A stretch of 64,000 bases of DNA from Skeletonema tropicum (Eukaryota > Bacillariophyta > Thalassiosirophyceae > Thalassiosirales > Thalassiosiraceae): positions 372,001 through 436,000 of the forward strand of contig CM074133.1 in the NCBI GenBank assembly GCA_037178625.1, in the 5' to 3' direction. Within the stretch, counting starts at the first letter, position 1; every line of letters starts with the position of its first letter. Below the pieces are notes generated by a model, which was not told the DNA's origin, searched no databases, and saw only the letters and a list, made by a program, of their open reading frames with translations. Position numbers and translations under genes: made by a program. Of the stretch, positions 32,082 through 46,443 are shown piece after piece.

Positions 32082-34365
32082 CAATCATCATATCCATCCA
32101 TAACTTGACCCCTCCCTGTCGGATTGAGACGATTCGACCAGTATTCGAAAGCTCTCAGTGCGCTCTATCGATCGGTTGTAGTTTAGATGCCAAATATCGA
32201 TCTTTTGTCAATCGACTCAACTAAATCGGCCCCTAGAATCCTTACGTCGAGCTCCAAATCGACATACCAACTTCGGATTTTCAAAAACGAAGTAGATAAC
32301 AATGATACCACTATTCGAATCCTCTTCTCAAGCGCTATCAATTACCGCAATAAACACTGCTCGGCCTCCCTGCGGTCGCCCTCACTAAATACACTACTTT
32401 TAAAGCAGCGTCGTCCAAGATAATTGATATGGTCGAAAATCAAATCCACTCATCGGCGATATTATAATATTCACTGCTCGGGGGGCAAAGCCCTCGCACA
32501 ATACACTTCTCATAGATCAGCGCCGTCAATGATAATAGTTACGACGAAAATCCCAAAAAGCGACCACTTCCATCTGCGCAACATGACAATAGTTACGGAC
32601 GCATCCAAACGCTGCGCTGAAGAACGAAGCATAGATCAGGTAAGATCCATGATAATAGTTACGGAGCTCAGGTAATAATAGACGCAGCTCGGAACGCTTC
32701 GCTGAAGACACTTGTAGAACATCAGTTTAACATGATAGGTTGGCACGGAGTGGAGTAAATAATGAATAATGATTGTTAGTTGTTAGGAGCAGTAAGTAGG
32801 TGCTACTACTTCTTGCCATTGTGCTTAGCTTCGTCTTCGCTTCGTTGAGGTTCGGGTGGGTGGTGTGTGGTTCAAAAAGTGAGAAGCTGTCAATGTCTCA
32901 CCATCACAACCCCGAACCCGAACCTCGATCAACGAACCAACACATACACCAGGACATCCGATCCTTCTGCTATAGTATCATCGTGCCAACCAATCATTGA
33001 CGGTACAGCATTAGTGGAAGTGTCTTCAGCGCAGCGTTCTGGGTCGGGGTGGATCTTACATCGTGCCAACTGTCTGGATCATACTATCTCAAGCGGTCGC
33101 TTTTTGAGATCTTCGACGCACCAACTGTCTGGATGGGGCTGATCGTCTACGACTGTAATTATTTGGCGAGGGCCCCTGCCCGAGCACTGTTTAGAACTTG
33201 GATCACGCCGTCCCTAGTGGAAGTGTGTTATTGGATACGCTCGTACCAACTGTCTGGAGCCCGCCGCATTAAAGTGGTCGCTGTTTCGCGATCGCGAGGG
33301 CCTTGCCCGAGCAGTGATTACAGTTTGATGGTAATGATGGTAATAATCGATGCAGCTTGAGAAGACGATTCGAATGGGTGTCAAGTTGCCAAATTTGATT
33401 ATTTAGACCTCGGCGGTGACATTCTGGCTGTCAAGCCGGATTACCAATCCACCACCACCGACACATCCACCATCGAGCCGAGTGAAACAATCGTGGTGTC
33501 GGTGGTGGATGTGACAAAGTGGATTTGATGGCGAGTGAGCCGCAGGCGAAGGAGCTGATGGCTGATGGACTATTATGAGCGAAGGAGCCGCAAGGCCTCA
33601 CCTGTCTTTAGTCATGGTATTCCACCACCGCCACATCGAACATCGACAAAAACAACATTGCCGGAAAGCGAGTGAGCCGTAGGCGAAAGAGCTGACGGAA
33701 CGTATTATGAACGGCGGCGGCGGTGGAATGATTATTGTGGATGGAAGCGAGTGAGCCATCAAACGAGTGAGCCGCCAGGCAAAGGAGCTGTCATTTGTTG
33801 AACGTAATGTTGATATTGATGGCATTATATTGGTGAATGTTCATTCTGTTCATTTTGGCGACATTTCGAAAATCTGGTGTGGACTTTCACTTGGCGCTGG
33901 GGATGACTTTCTCTAGACCCCTCTCGAGTTGAGTCGAGAAAGAACGGGTCGATATTTGGTCTTGATATTACAACTACAACCAATCGATAGAGCTCGACGA
34001 GGGGATTCTAAATCACCACTCATCGCCATGATACAACCACTACAACAGAAGTTATCGAGGAATAGATGAATTTGGAAGGAATTGAGTATTGCAGGATCAA
34101 AATGAGATACAACGCATCTCACTCTCTCATCAACACCAGTCGTCTTTCATATCCTAACAAAGAATGAATAATTCATTCAAGTATATTACCTATTGAGATG
34201 AATTATCCATTAAAAAGTTATTGCGTGCATCTTTACACATTTATCTAGATAAAATACCCCCCCAAGTTTCCCCAATATCATTGAAGTACTCCCATCATCA
34301 TAACATTATTCACTTATCAGTCCCCCCAACTCAGTAACTAAACAAAGTACTACCTCCCTTCTTTT

Positions 34366-35655
34366 TTAAAGGTCGGAAAACTTGTTAGGATCAGGCTTTC
34401 CAATCGCATGCACCTCAAATCCAATCTCTCTCAACTTGGCATGATCCAAAATATTACGCCCATCAAACACAAATGCAGGCTTTGCCATACCCTTGTAATA
34501 CGCTCAAAGTCCAACGTCTTGAATTCATCCCACTCCGTCAACACGGCAAAGGCATGAGCAGCACCATCACAAGCACTGTAGGCATCAGGAGAGGTAGTCA
34601 CAGCCTTCTCTAATCCAGGATGTGTCTTTTCACTCATACCACAGGTATAATCCAATTTCAATCCACATATCCTCACGACTAACTTGAGGATCATAGACAT
34701 GAATCTTGGCTTGTTCCAATACCAAATCCCTCACAACAAACATGGAGGGTGTCTCACGTACATCCCCCGTGTCCTTCTTGAAGGCATATCCCAAGATGGC
34801 AATCTTCTTGCCGGTAACAGTGTTGAACATACTGGAGACCATCTTTTCAGTGAATCGCTTCTTTTGGTAATCGTTCATGACGATGACTTGATTCCAATAC
34901 TCGGCGCATTCATGCAAGCCATAAGTTTCACACAAGTAAACCAAGTTGAGAATATCCTTTTGGAAGCACGATCCTCCAAAGCCAATGGAGGAATTGAGGA
35001 ACCGACGTCCAATACGTTGATCAATCCCCACAGCACGGGATATTTCACTAACATCCGCCCCAGTCGCCTCACACAGGGCCGAAATGGAGTTGATACTCGA
35101 CACCCTCTGCGCCAAGAAGGCATTGGCCACCAACTTACTCAACTCACTGGACCACAAGTTGGTCGTCAAAATCTGCTCCCGTGGCACCCAATTGGCATAC
35201 ACACTCACCAATGTCTCCGCAGCCTTGATCCCATCCTCATCCTGCACACCCCCAATCAACACACGGTCCGGCGCCTTTAAATCGTCCATGGCTGTCCCCT
35301 CGGCCAAAAACTCTGGGTTGCTCAACACCTGGAACTTGAGGCCCTTGTCATTACACTCCAATACACGTCGGACCGCCTGGGCCGTACGCACCGGCACCGT
35401 CGACTTCTCCACGACAATCTTTCCCGATTCGCTCACCTCGGCAATCTTACGGGCGCACAGTTCACAATTCTTAATGTTGGCAGCGCGACCGGCCCCGATC
35501 CCCATGGTCTTGGTGGGGGTGTTGACACTAATGAAGACAATGTCGGCACGTTTGATCTCTCCGTCAATGTCGGTGGAGAAGAAGAGGTTGCGGCCGCGGC
35601 ATTCGGAGACGACTTCGGGAAGGCCCGGTTCGTAGATGGGGAGGGAGTCGGAGTT
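34366..35655 (-). pseudogene. UGDH, 5'-truncated copy 4, frameshifted
   Basis: Compared with its neighbours it lacks one A near 34496, has three extra bases (GCA) near 34557 and one extra A near 34653. The frame is therefore lost between 34496 and 34653 and regained after. The 3' flank also has single-base length changes in C-runs. The pattern fits consensus errors at a low-quality spot. Confidence 0.85.
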
Positions 35656-37945
35656 CAATCATCATATCCATCCATAACTTGACCCCTCCCTGTCGGATTG
35701 AGACGATTCGACCAGTATTCGAAAGCTCTCAGTGCGCTCTATCGATCGGTTGTAGTTTAGATGCCAAATATCGATCTTTTGTCAATCGACTCAACTAAAT
35801 CGGCCCCTAGAATCCTTACGTCGAGCTCCAAATCGACATACCAACTTCGGATTTTCAAAAACGAAGTAGATAACAATGATACCACTATTCGAATCCTCTT
35901 CTCAAGCGCTATCAATTACCGCAATAAACACTGCTCGGCCTCCCTGCGGTCGCCCTCACTAAATACACTACTTTTAAAGCAGCGTCGTCCAAGATAATTG
36001 ATATGGTCGAAAATCAAATCCACTCATCGGCGATATTATAATATTCACTGCTCGGGCAAAGCCCTCGCACAATACACTTCTCATAGATCAGCGCCGTCAA
36101 TGATAATAGTTACGACGAAAATCCCAAAAAGCGACCACTTCCATCTGCGCAACATGACAATAGTTACGGACGCATCCAAACGCTGCGCTGAAGAACGAAG
36201 CATAGATCAGGTAAGATCCATGATAATAGTTACGAGCTCAGGTAATAATAGACGCAGCTCGGAACGCTTCGCTGAAGACACTTGTAGAACATCAGTTTAA
36301 CATGATAGGTTGGCACGGAGTGGAGTAAATAATGAATAATGATTGTTAGTTGTTAGGAGCAGTAAGTAGGTGCTACTACTTCTTGCCATTGTGCTTAGCT
36401 TCGTCTTCGCTTCGTTGAGGTTCGGGTGGGTGGTGTGTGGTTCAAAAAGTGAGAAGCTGTCAATGTCTCACCATCACAACCCCGAACCCGAACCTCGATC
36501 AACGAACCAACACATACACCAGGACATCCGATCCTTCTGCTATAGTATCATCGTGCCAACCAATCATTGACGGTACAGCATTAGTGGAAGTGTCTTCAGC
36601 GCAGCGTTCTGGGTCGGGGTGGATCTTACATCGTGCCAACTGTCTGGATCATACTATCTCAAGCGGTCGCTTTTTGAGATCTTCGACGCACCAACTGTCT
36701 GGATGGGGCTGATCGTCTACGACTGTATTATTTGGCGAGGGCCCCTGCCCGAGCACTGTTTAGAACTTGGATCACGCCGTCCCTAGTGGAAGTGTGTTAT
36801 TGGATACGCTCGTACCAACTGTCTGGAGCCCGCCGCATTAAAGTGGTCGCTGTTTCGCGATCGCGAGGGCCTTGCCCGAGCAGTGATTACAGTTTGATGG
36901 TAATGATGGTAATAATCGATGCAGCTTGAGAAGACGATTCGAATGGGTGTCAAGTTGCCAAATTTGATTATTTAGACCTCGGCGGTGACATTCTGGCTGT
37001 CAAGCCGGATTACCAATCCACCACCACCGACACATCCACCATCGAGCCGAGTGAAACAATCGTGGTGTCGGTGGTGGATGTGACAAAGTGGATTTGATGG
37101 CGAGTGAGCCGCAGGCGAAGGAGCTGATGGCTGATGGACTATTATGAGCGAAGGAGCCGCAAGGCCTCACCTGTCTTTAGTCATGGTATTCCACCACCGC
37201 CACATCGAACATCGACAAAAACAACATTGCCGGAAGCGAGTGAGCCGTAGGCGAAAGAGCTGACGGAACGTATTATGAACGGCGGCGGCGGTGGAATGAT
37301 TATTGTGGATGGAAGCGAGTGAGCCATCAAACGAGTGAGCCGCCAGGCAAAGGAGCTGTCATTTGTTTGAACGTAATGTTGATATTGATGGCATTATATT
37401 TGGTGAATGTTCATTCTGTTCATTTTGGCGACATTTCGAAAATCTGGTGTGGACTTTCACTTGGCGCTGGGGATGACTTTCTCTAGACCCCTCTCGAGTT
37501 GAGTCGAGAAAGAACGGGTCGATATTTGGTCTTGATATTACAACTACAACCAATCGATAGAGCTCGACGAGGGGATTCTAAATCACCACTCATCGCCATG
37601 ATACAACCACTACAACAGAAGTTATCGAGGAATAGATGAATTTGGAAGGAATTGAGTATTGCAGGATCAAAATGAGATACAACGCATCTCACTCTCTCAT
37701 CAACACCAGTCGTCTTTCATATCCTAACAAAGAATGAATAATTCATTCAAGTATTACCTATTGAGATGAATTATCCATTAAAAAGTTATTGCGTGCATCT
37801 TTACACATTTATCTAGATAAAATACCCCCCAAGTTTCCCCAATATCATTGAAGTACATCCCCATCATCATAACATTATTCACTTATCAGTCCCCCCAAAA
37901 CTCAGTAACTAAACAAAAGTACTACCTACCCCTCCCTTCTTTTTT

Positions 37946-39311
37946 TTAAAGGTCGGAAAACTTGTTAGGATCAGGCCCCCCCCTTTTTTTTTCCAATCGC
38001 ATGCAACTCAAAATCGCAGGAATCCAATCTGAAATCTCTATCAACTCCCCTGGGGGGCATGATCCAAAATATTACGCCCATCAAACACAAATGCAGGCTT
38101 GCCATAAAACCCCCCCCCCCCCTCCTTCCCCCTTGTAATACGCTCAAAGTCCAACGTCTGAATTCATCCCACTCCGTCAACACGGCAAAGGCATGAGCAC
38201 CATCACAAGCACTGTAGGCATCAGGAGAGGTAGTCACAGCCTTCTCTAATCCAGGATGTGTCTTTTCACTCATACCACAGGTATAATCCATTTCAATCCA
38301 CATATCCTCACGACTAACTTGAGGATCATAGACATGAATCTTGGCTTGTTTCCAATACAAATCCCTCACAACAAACATGGAGGGTGTCTCACGTACATCC
38401 CCCGTGTCCTTCTTGAAGGCATATCCCAAGATGGCAATCTTCTTGCCGGTAACAGTGTTGAACATACTGGAGACCATCTTTTCAGTAATCGCTTCTTTTG
38501 GTAATCGTTCATGACGATGACTGATTCCAATACTCGGCGCATTCATGCAAGCCATAAGTTTCACACAAGTAAAACCAAGTTGAGAATATCCTTTGGAAGC
38601 ACGATCCTCCAAAGCCAATGGAGGAATTGAGGAACCGACGTCCAATACGTTGATCAATCCCACAGCACGGGATATTTCACTAACTCCGCCCCAGTCGCCC
38701 TCACACAGGGCCGAAATGGAGTGATACTCGACACCTCTGCGCCAAGAAGGCATTGGCCACCACTCTACTCACTCACTGGACCACAAGTTGGTCGTCAAAA
38801 TCTGCTCCCGTGGCACCCAATTGGCATACACACTCACCATGTCTCAACGGGGGCAGCTTGATCCCATCCTCATCCTGCACAAAACCCCCAATCAACACAC
38901 GGTCCCCCCCCGGGGGGGGGGGGGGCCTTTAAAATCGTCCATGGCTGTCCCCTCGGCCAAAAACTCTGGGTTGCTCAACACCTGGAACTTGAGGACCCTT
39001 GTCATTTTACACTCCAATACACGTCGGACCGCCTGGGCCGTACGCACCGGCCACCGTCGACTTCTCCACGACAATCTTTCCCGATTCGCTCACCTCGCAA
39101 TCTTACGGGCGCACAGTTCACAATTCTTAATGTTGGCAGCGCGACCGGCCCCGATCCCCATGGTCTTGGTGGGGGTGTTGACACTAATGAAGACAATGTC
39201 GGCACGTTTGATCTCTCCGTCAATGTCGGTGGAGAAGAAGAGGTTGCGGCCGCGGCATTCGGAGACGACTTCGGGAAGGCCCGGTTCGTAGATGGGGAGG
39301 GAGTCGGAGTT
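37946..39311 (-). pseudogene. UGDH, 5'-truncated copy 5, heavily disrupted
   Basis: More than fifteen indels break the frame between about 37970 and 39105. They include long artificial-looking runs: a C-run followed by a T-run at 37976, fourteen C near 38110, and C-run/G-run at 38905. Bases from about 39105 to 39311 match the other copies. Such damage, confined to one copy in an otherwise uniform array, is more likely a poor-quality consensus than true decay. Confidence 0.85.
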
Positions 39312-41590
39312 CAATCATCATATCCATCCATAACTTGACCCCTCCCTGTCGGATTGAGACGATTCGACCAGTATTCGAAAGCTCTCAGTGCGCTCTATCG
39401 ATCGGTTGTAGTTTAGATGCCAAATATCGATCTTTTGTCAATCGACTCAACTAAATCGGCCCCTAGAATCCTTACGTCGAGCTCCAAATCGACATACCAA
39501 CTTCGGATTTTCAAAAACGAAGTAGATAACAATGATACCACTATTCGAATCCTCTTCTCAAGCGCTATCAATTACCGCAATAAACACTGCTCGGCCTCCC
39601 TGCGGTCGCCCTCACTAAATACACTACTTTTAAAGCAGCGTCGTCCAAGATAATTGATATGGTCGAAAATCAAATCCACTCATCGGCGATATTATAATAT
39701 TCACTGCTCGGGCAAAGCCCTCGCACAATACACTTCTCATAGATCAGCGCCGTCAATGATAATAGTTACGACGAAAATCCCAAAAAGCGACCACTTCCAT
39801 CTGCGCAACATGACAATAGTTACGGACGCATCCAAACGCTGCGCTGAAGAACGAAGCATAGATCAGGTAAGATCCATGATAATAGTTACGAGCTCAGGTA
39901 ATAATAGACGCAGCTCGGAACGCTTCGCTGAAGACACTTGTAGAACATCAGTTTAACATGATAGGTTGGCACGGAGTGGAGTAAATAATGAATAATGATT
40001 GTTAGTTGTTAGGAGCAGTAAGTAGGTGCTACTACTTCTTGCCATTGTGCTTAGCTTCGTCTTCGCTTCGTTGAGGTTCGGGTGGGTGGTGTGTGGTTCA
40101 AAAAGTGAGAAGCTGTCAATGTCTCACCATCACAACCCCGAACCCGAACCTCGATCAACGAACCAACACATACACCAGGACATCCGATCCTTCTGCTATA
40201 GTATCATCGTGCCAACCAATCATTGACGGTACAGCATTAGTGGAAGTGTCTTCAGCGCAGCGTTCTGGGTCGGGGTGGATCTTACATCGTGCCAACTGTC
40301 TGGATCATACTATCTCAAGCGGTCGCTTTTTGAGATCTTCGACGCACCAACTGTCTGGATGGGGCTGATCGTCTACGACTGTATTATTTGGCGAGGGCCC
40401 CTGCCCGAGCACTGTTTAGAACTTGGATCACGCCGTCCCTAGTGGAAGTGTGTTATTGGATACGCTCGTACCAACTGTCTGGAGCCCGCCGCATTAAAGT
40501 GGTCGCTGTTTCGCGATCGCGAGGGCCTTGCCCGAGCAGTGATTACAGTTTGATGGTAATGATGGTAATAATCGATGCAGCTTGAGAAGACGATTCGAAT
40601 GGGTGTCAAGTTGCCAAATTTGATTATTTAGACCTCGGCGGTGACATTCTGGCTGTCAAGCCGGATTACCAATCCACCACCACCGACACATCCACCATCG
40701 AGCCGAGTGAAACAATCGTGGTGTCGGTGGTGGATGTGACAAAGTGGATTTGATGGCGAGTGAGCCGCAGGCGAAGGAGCTGATGGCTGATGGACTATTA
40801 TGAGCGAAGGAGCCGCAAGGCCTCACCTGTCTTTAGTCATGGTATTCCACCACCGCCACATCGAACATCGACAAAAACAACATTGCCGGAAAGCGAGTGA
40901 GCCGTAGGCGAAAGAGCTGACGGAACGTATTATGAACGGCGGCGGCGGTGGAATGATTATTGTGGATGGAAGCGAGTGAGCCATCAAACGAGTGAGCCGC
41001 CAGGCAAAGGAGCTGTCATTTGTTGAACGTAATGTTGATATTGATGGCATTATATTGGTGAATGTTCATTCTGTTCATTTTGGCGACATTTCGAAAATCT
41101 GGTGTGGACTTTCACTTGGCGCTGGGGATGACTTTCTCTAGACCCCTCTCGAGTTGAGTCGAGAAAGAACGGGTCGATATTTGGTCTTGATATTACAACT
41201 ACAACCAATCGATAGAGCTCGACGAGGGGATTCTAAATCACCACTCATCGCCATGATACAACCACTACAACAGAAGTTATCGAGGAATAGATGAATTTGG
41301 AAGGAATTGAGTATTGCAGGATCAAAATGAGATACAACGCATCTCACTCTCTCATCAACACCAGTCGTCTTTCATATCCTAACAAAGAATGAATAATTCA
41401 TTCAAGTATTACCTATTGAGATGAATTATCCATTAAAAAGTTATTGCGTGCATCTTTACACATTTATCTAGATAAAATACCCCCCAAGTTTCCCCAATAT
41501 CATTGAAGTACATCCCCATCATCATAACATTATTCACTTATCAGTCCCCCCAACTCAGTAACTAAACAAAAGTACTACCTCCCTTCTTTT

Positions 41591-42877
41591 TTAAAGGTCG
41601 GAAAACTTGTTAGGATCAGGCTTTCCAATCGCATGCACCTCAAATCCAATCTCTCTCAACTTGGCATGATCCAAAATATTACGCCCATCAAACACAAATG
41701 CAGGCTTTGCCATACCCTTGTAAATACGCTCAAAGTCCAACGTCTTGAATTCATCCCACTCCGTCAACACGGCAAAGGCATGAGCACCATCACAAGCACT
41801 GTAGGCATCAGGAGAGGTAGTCACAGCCTTCTCTAATCCAGGATGTGTCTTTTCACTCATACCACAGGTATAATCCATTTCAATCCACATATCCTCACGA
41901 CTAACTTGAGGATCATAGACATGAATCTTGGCTTGTTCCAATACCAAATCCCTCACAACAAACATGGAGGGTGTCTCACGTACATCCCCCGTGTCCTTCT
42001 TGAAGGCATATCCCAAGATGGCAATCTTCTTGCCGGTAACAGTGTTGAACATACTGGAGACCATCTTTTCAGTGAATCGCTTCTTTTGGTAATCGTTCAT
42101 GACGATGACTTGATTCCAATACTCGGCGCATTCATGCAAGCCATAAGTTTCACACAAGTAAACCAAGTTGAGAATATCCTTTTGGAAGCACGATCCTCCA
42201 AAGCCAATGGAGGAATTGAGGAACCGACGTCCAATACGTTGATCAATCCCCACAGCACGGGATATTTCACTAACATCCGCCCCAGTCGCCTCACACAGGG
42301 CCGAAATGGAGTTGATACTCGACACCCTCTGCGCCAAGAAGGCATTGGCCACCAACTTACTCAACTCACTGGACCACAAGTTGGTCGTCAAAATCTGCTC
42401 CCGTGGCACCCAATTGGCATACACACTCACCAATGTCTCCGCAGCCTTGATCCCATCCTCATCCTGCACACCCCCAATCAACACACGGTCCGGCGCCTTT
42501 AAATCGTCCATGGCTGTCCCCTCGGCCAAAAACTCTGGGTTGCTCAACACCTGGAACTTGAGGCCCTTGTCATTACACTCCAATACACGTCGGACCGCCT
42601 GGGCCGTACGCACCGGCACCGTCGACTTCTCCACGACAATCTTTCCCGATTCGCTCACCTCGGCAATCTTACGGGCGCACAGTTCACAATTCTTAATGTT
42701 GGCAGCGCGACCGGCCCCGATCCCCATGGTCTTGGTGGGGGTGTTGACACTAATGAAGACAATGTCGGCACGTTTGATCTCTCCGTCAATGTCGGTGGAG
42801 AAGAAGAGGTTGCGGCCGCGGCATTCGGAGACGACTTCGGGAAGGCCCGGTTCGTAGATGGGGAGGGAGTCGGAGTT
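41591..42877 (-). pseudogene. UGDH, 5'-truncated copy 6
   Basis: The frame is intact, with the same junction and the short 3' flank. It appears identical in protein sequence to copies 3, 7, 8 and 9. Confidence 0.9.
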
Positions 42878-45156
42878 CAATCATCATATCCATCCATAAC
42901 TTGACCCCTCCCTGTCGGATTGAGACGATTCGACCAGTATTCGAAAGCTCTCAGTGCGCTCTATCGATCGGTTGTAGTTTAGATGCCAAATATCGATCTT
43001 TTGTCAATCGACTCAACTAAATCGGCCCCTAGAATCCTTACGTCGAGCTCCAAATCGACATACCAACTTCGGATTTTCAAAAACGAAGTAGATAACAATG
43101 ATACCACTATTCGAATCCTCTTCTCAAGCGCTATCAATTACCGCAATAAACACTGCTCGGCCTCCCTGCGGTCGCCCTCACTAAATACACTACTTTTAAA
43201 GCAGCGTCGTCCAAGATAATTGATATGGTCGAAAATCAAATCCACTCATCGGCGATATTATAATATTCACTGCTCGGGCAAAGCCCTCGCACAATACACT
43301 TCTCATAGATCAGCGCCGTCAATGATAATAGTTACGACGAAAATCCCAAAAAGCGACCACTTCCATCTGCGCAACATGACAATAGTTACGGACGCATCCA
43401 AACGCTGCGCTGAAGAACGAAGCATAGATCAGGTAAGATCCATGATAATAGTTACGAGCTCAGGTAATAATAGACGCAGCTCGGAACGCTTCGCTGAAGA
43501 CACTTGTAGAACATCAGTTTAACATGATAGGTTGGCACGGAGTGGAGTAAATAATGAATAATGATTGTTAGTTGTTAGGAGCAGTAAGTAGGTGCTACTA
43601 CTTCTTGCCATTGTGCTTAGCTTCGTCTTCGCTTCGTTGAGGTTCGGGTGGGTGGTGTGTGGTTCAAAAAGTGAGAAGCTGTCAATGTCTCACCATCACA
43701 ACCCCGAACCCGAACCTCGATCAACGAACCAACACATACACCAGGACATCCGATCCTTCTGCTATAGTATCATCGTGCCAACCAATCATTGACGGTACAG
43801 CATTAGTGGAAGTGTCTTCAGCGCAGCGTTCTGGGTCGGGGTGGATCTTACATCGTGCCAACTGTCTGGATCATACTATCTCAAGCGGTCGCTTTTTGAG
43901 ATCTTCGACGCACCAACTGTCTGGATGGGGCTGATCGTCTACGACTGTATTATTTGGCGAGGGCCCCTGCCCGAGCACTGTTTAGAACTTGGATCACGCC
44001 GTCCCTAGTGGAAGTGTGTTATTGGATACGCTCGTACCAACTGTCTGGAGCCCGCCGCATTAAAGTGGTCGCTGTTTCGCGATCGCGAGGGCCTTGCCCG
44101 AGCAGTGATTACAGTTTGATGGTAATGATGGTAATAATCGATGCAGCTTGAGAAGACGATTCGAATGGGTGTCAAGTTGCCAAATTTGATTATTTAGACC
44201 TCGGCGGTGACATTCTGGCTGTCAAGCCGGATTACCAATCCACCACCACCGACACATCCACCATCGAGCCGAGTGAAACAATCGTGGTGTCGGTGGTGGA
44301 TGTGACAAAGTGGATTTGATGGCGAGTGAGCCGCAGGCGAAGGAGCTGATGGCTGATGGACTATTATGAGCGAAGGAGCCGCAAGGCCTCACCTGTCTTT
44401 AGTCATGGTATTCCACCACCGCCACATCGAACATCGACAAAAACAACATTGCCGGAAAGCGAGTGAGCCGTAGGCGAAAGAGCTGACGGAACGTATTATG
44501 AACGGCGGCGGCGGTGGAATGATTATTGTGGATGGAAGCGAGTGAGCCATCAAACGAGTGAGCCGCCAGGCAAAGGAGCTGTCATTTGTTGAACGTAATG
44601 TTGATATTGATGGCATTATATTGGTGAATGTTCATTCTGTTCATTTTGGCGACATTTCGAAAATCTGGTGTGGACTTTCACTTGGCGCTGGGGATGACTT
44701 TCTCTAGACCCCTCTCGAGTTGAGTCGAGAAAGAACGGGTCGATATTTGGTCTTGATATTACAACTACAACCAATCGATAGAGCTCGACGAGGGGATTCT
44801 AAATCACCACTCATCGCCATGATACAACCACTACAACAGAAGTTATCGAGGAATAGATGAATTTGGAAGGAATTGAGTATTGCAGGATCAAAATGAGATA
44901 CAACGCATCTCACTCTCTCATCAACACCAGTCGTCTTTCATATCCTAACAAAGAATGAATAATTCATTCAAGTATTACCTATTGAGATGAATTATCCATT
45001 AAAAAGTTATTGCGTGCATCTTTACACATTTATCTAGATAAAATACCCCCCAAGTTTCCCCAATATCATTGAAGTACATCCCCATCATCATAACATTATT
45101 CACTTATCAGTCCCCCCAACTCAGTAACTAAACAAAAGTACTACCTCCCTTCTTTT

Positions 45157-46443
45157 TTAAAGGTCGGAAAACTTGTTAGGATCAGGCTTTCCAATCGCAT
45201 GCACCTCAAATCCAATCTCTCTCAACTTGGCATGATCCAAAATATTACGCCCATCAAACACAAATGCAGGCTTTGCCATACCCTTGTAAATACGCTCAAA
45301 GTCCAACGTCTTGAATTCATCCCACTCCGTCAACACGGCAAAGGCATGAGCACCATCACAAGCACTGTAGGCATCAGGAGAGGTAGTCACAGCCTTCTCT
45401 AATCCAGGATGTGTCTTTTCACTCATACCACAGGTATAATCCATTTCAATCCACATATCCTCACGACTAACTTGAGGATCATAGACATGAATCTTGGCTT
45501 GTTCCAATACCAAATCCCTCACAACAAACATGGAGGGTGTCTCACGTACATCCCCCGTGTCCTTCTTGAAGGCATATCCCAAGATGGCAATCTTCTTGCC
45601 GGTAACAGTGTTGAACATACTGGAGACCATCTTTTCAGTGAATCGCTTCTTTTGGTAATCGTTCATGACGATGACTTGATTCCAATACTCGGCGCATTCA
45701 TGCAAGCCATAAGTTTCACACAAGTAAACCAAGTTGAGAATATCCTTTTGGAAGCACGATCCTCCAAAGCCAATGGAGGAATTGAGGAACCGACGTCCAA
45801 TACGTTGATCAATCCCCACAGCACGGGATATTTCACTAACATCCGCCCCAGTCGCCTCACACAGGGCCGAAATGGAGTTGATACTCGACACCCTCTGCGC
45901 CAAGAAGGCATTGGCCACCAACTTACTCAACTCACTGGACCACAAGTTGGTCGTCAAAATCTGCTCCCGTGGCACCCAATTGGCATACACACTCACCAAT
46001 GTCTCCGCAGCCTTGATCCCATCCTCATCCTGCACACCCCCAATCAACACACGGTCCGGCGCCTTTAAATCGTCCATGGCTGTCCCCTCGGCCAAAAACT
46101 CTGGGTTGCTCAACACCTGGAACTTGAGGCCCTTGTCATTACACTCCAATACACGTCGGACCGCCTGGGCCGTACGCACCGGCACCGTCGACTTCTCCAC
46201 GACAATCTTTCCCGATTCGCTCACCTCGGCAATCTTACGGGCGCACAGTTCACAATTCTTAATGTTGGCAGCGCGACCGGCCCCGATCCCCATGGTCTTG
46301 GTGGGGGTGTTGACACTAATGAAGACAATGTCGGCACGTTTGATCTCTCCGTCAATGTCGGTGGAGAAGAAGAGGTTGCGGCCGCGGCATTCGGAGACGA
46401 CTTCGGGAAGGCCCGGTTCGTAGATGGGGAGGGAGTCGGAGTT
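45157..46443 (-). pseudogene. UGDH, 5'-truncated copy 7
   Basis: The frame is intact. It lies exactly 3566 bp from copy 6, with no difference seen on inspection. Confidence 0.9.
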
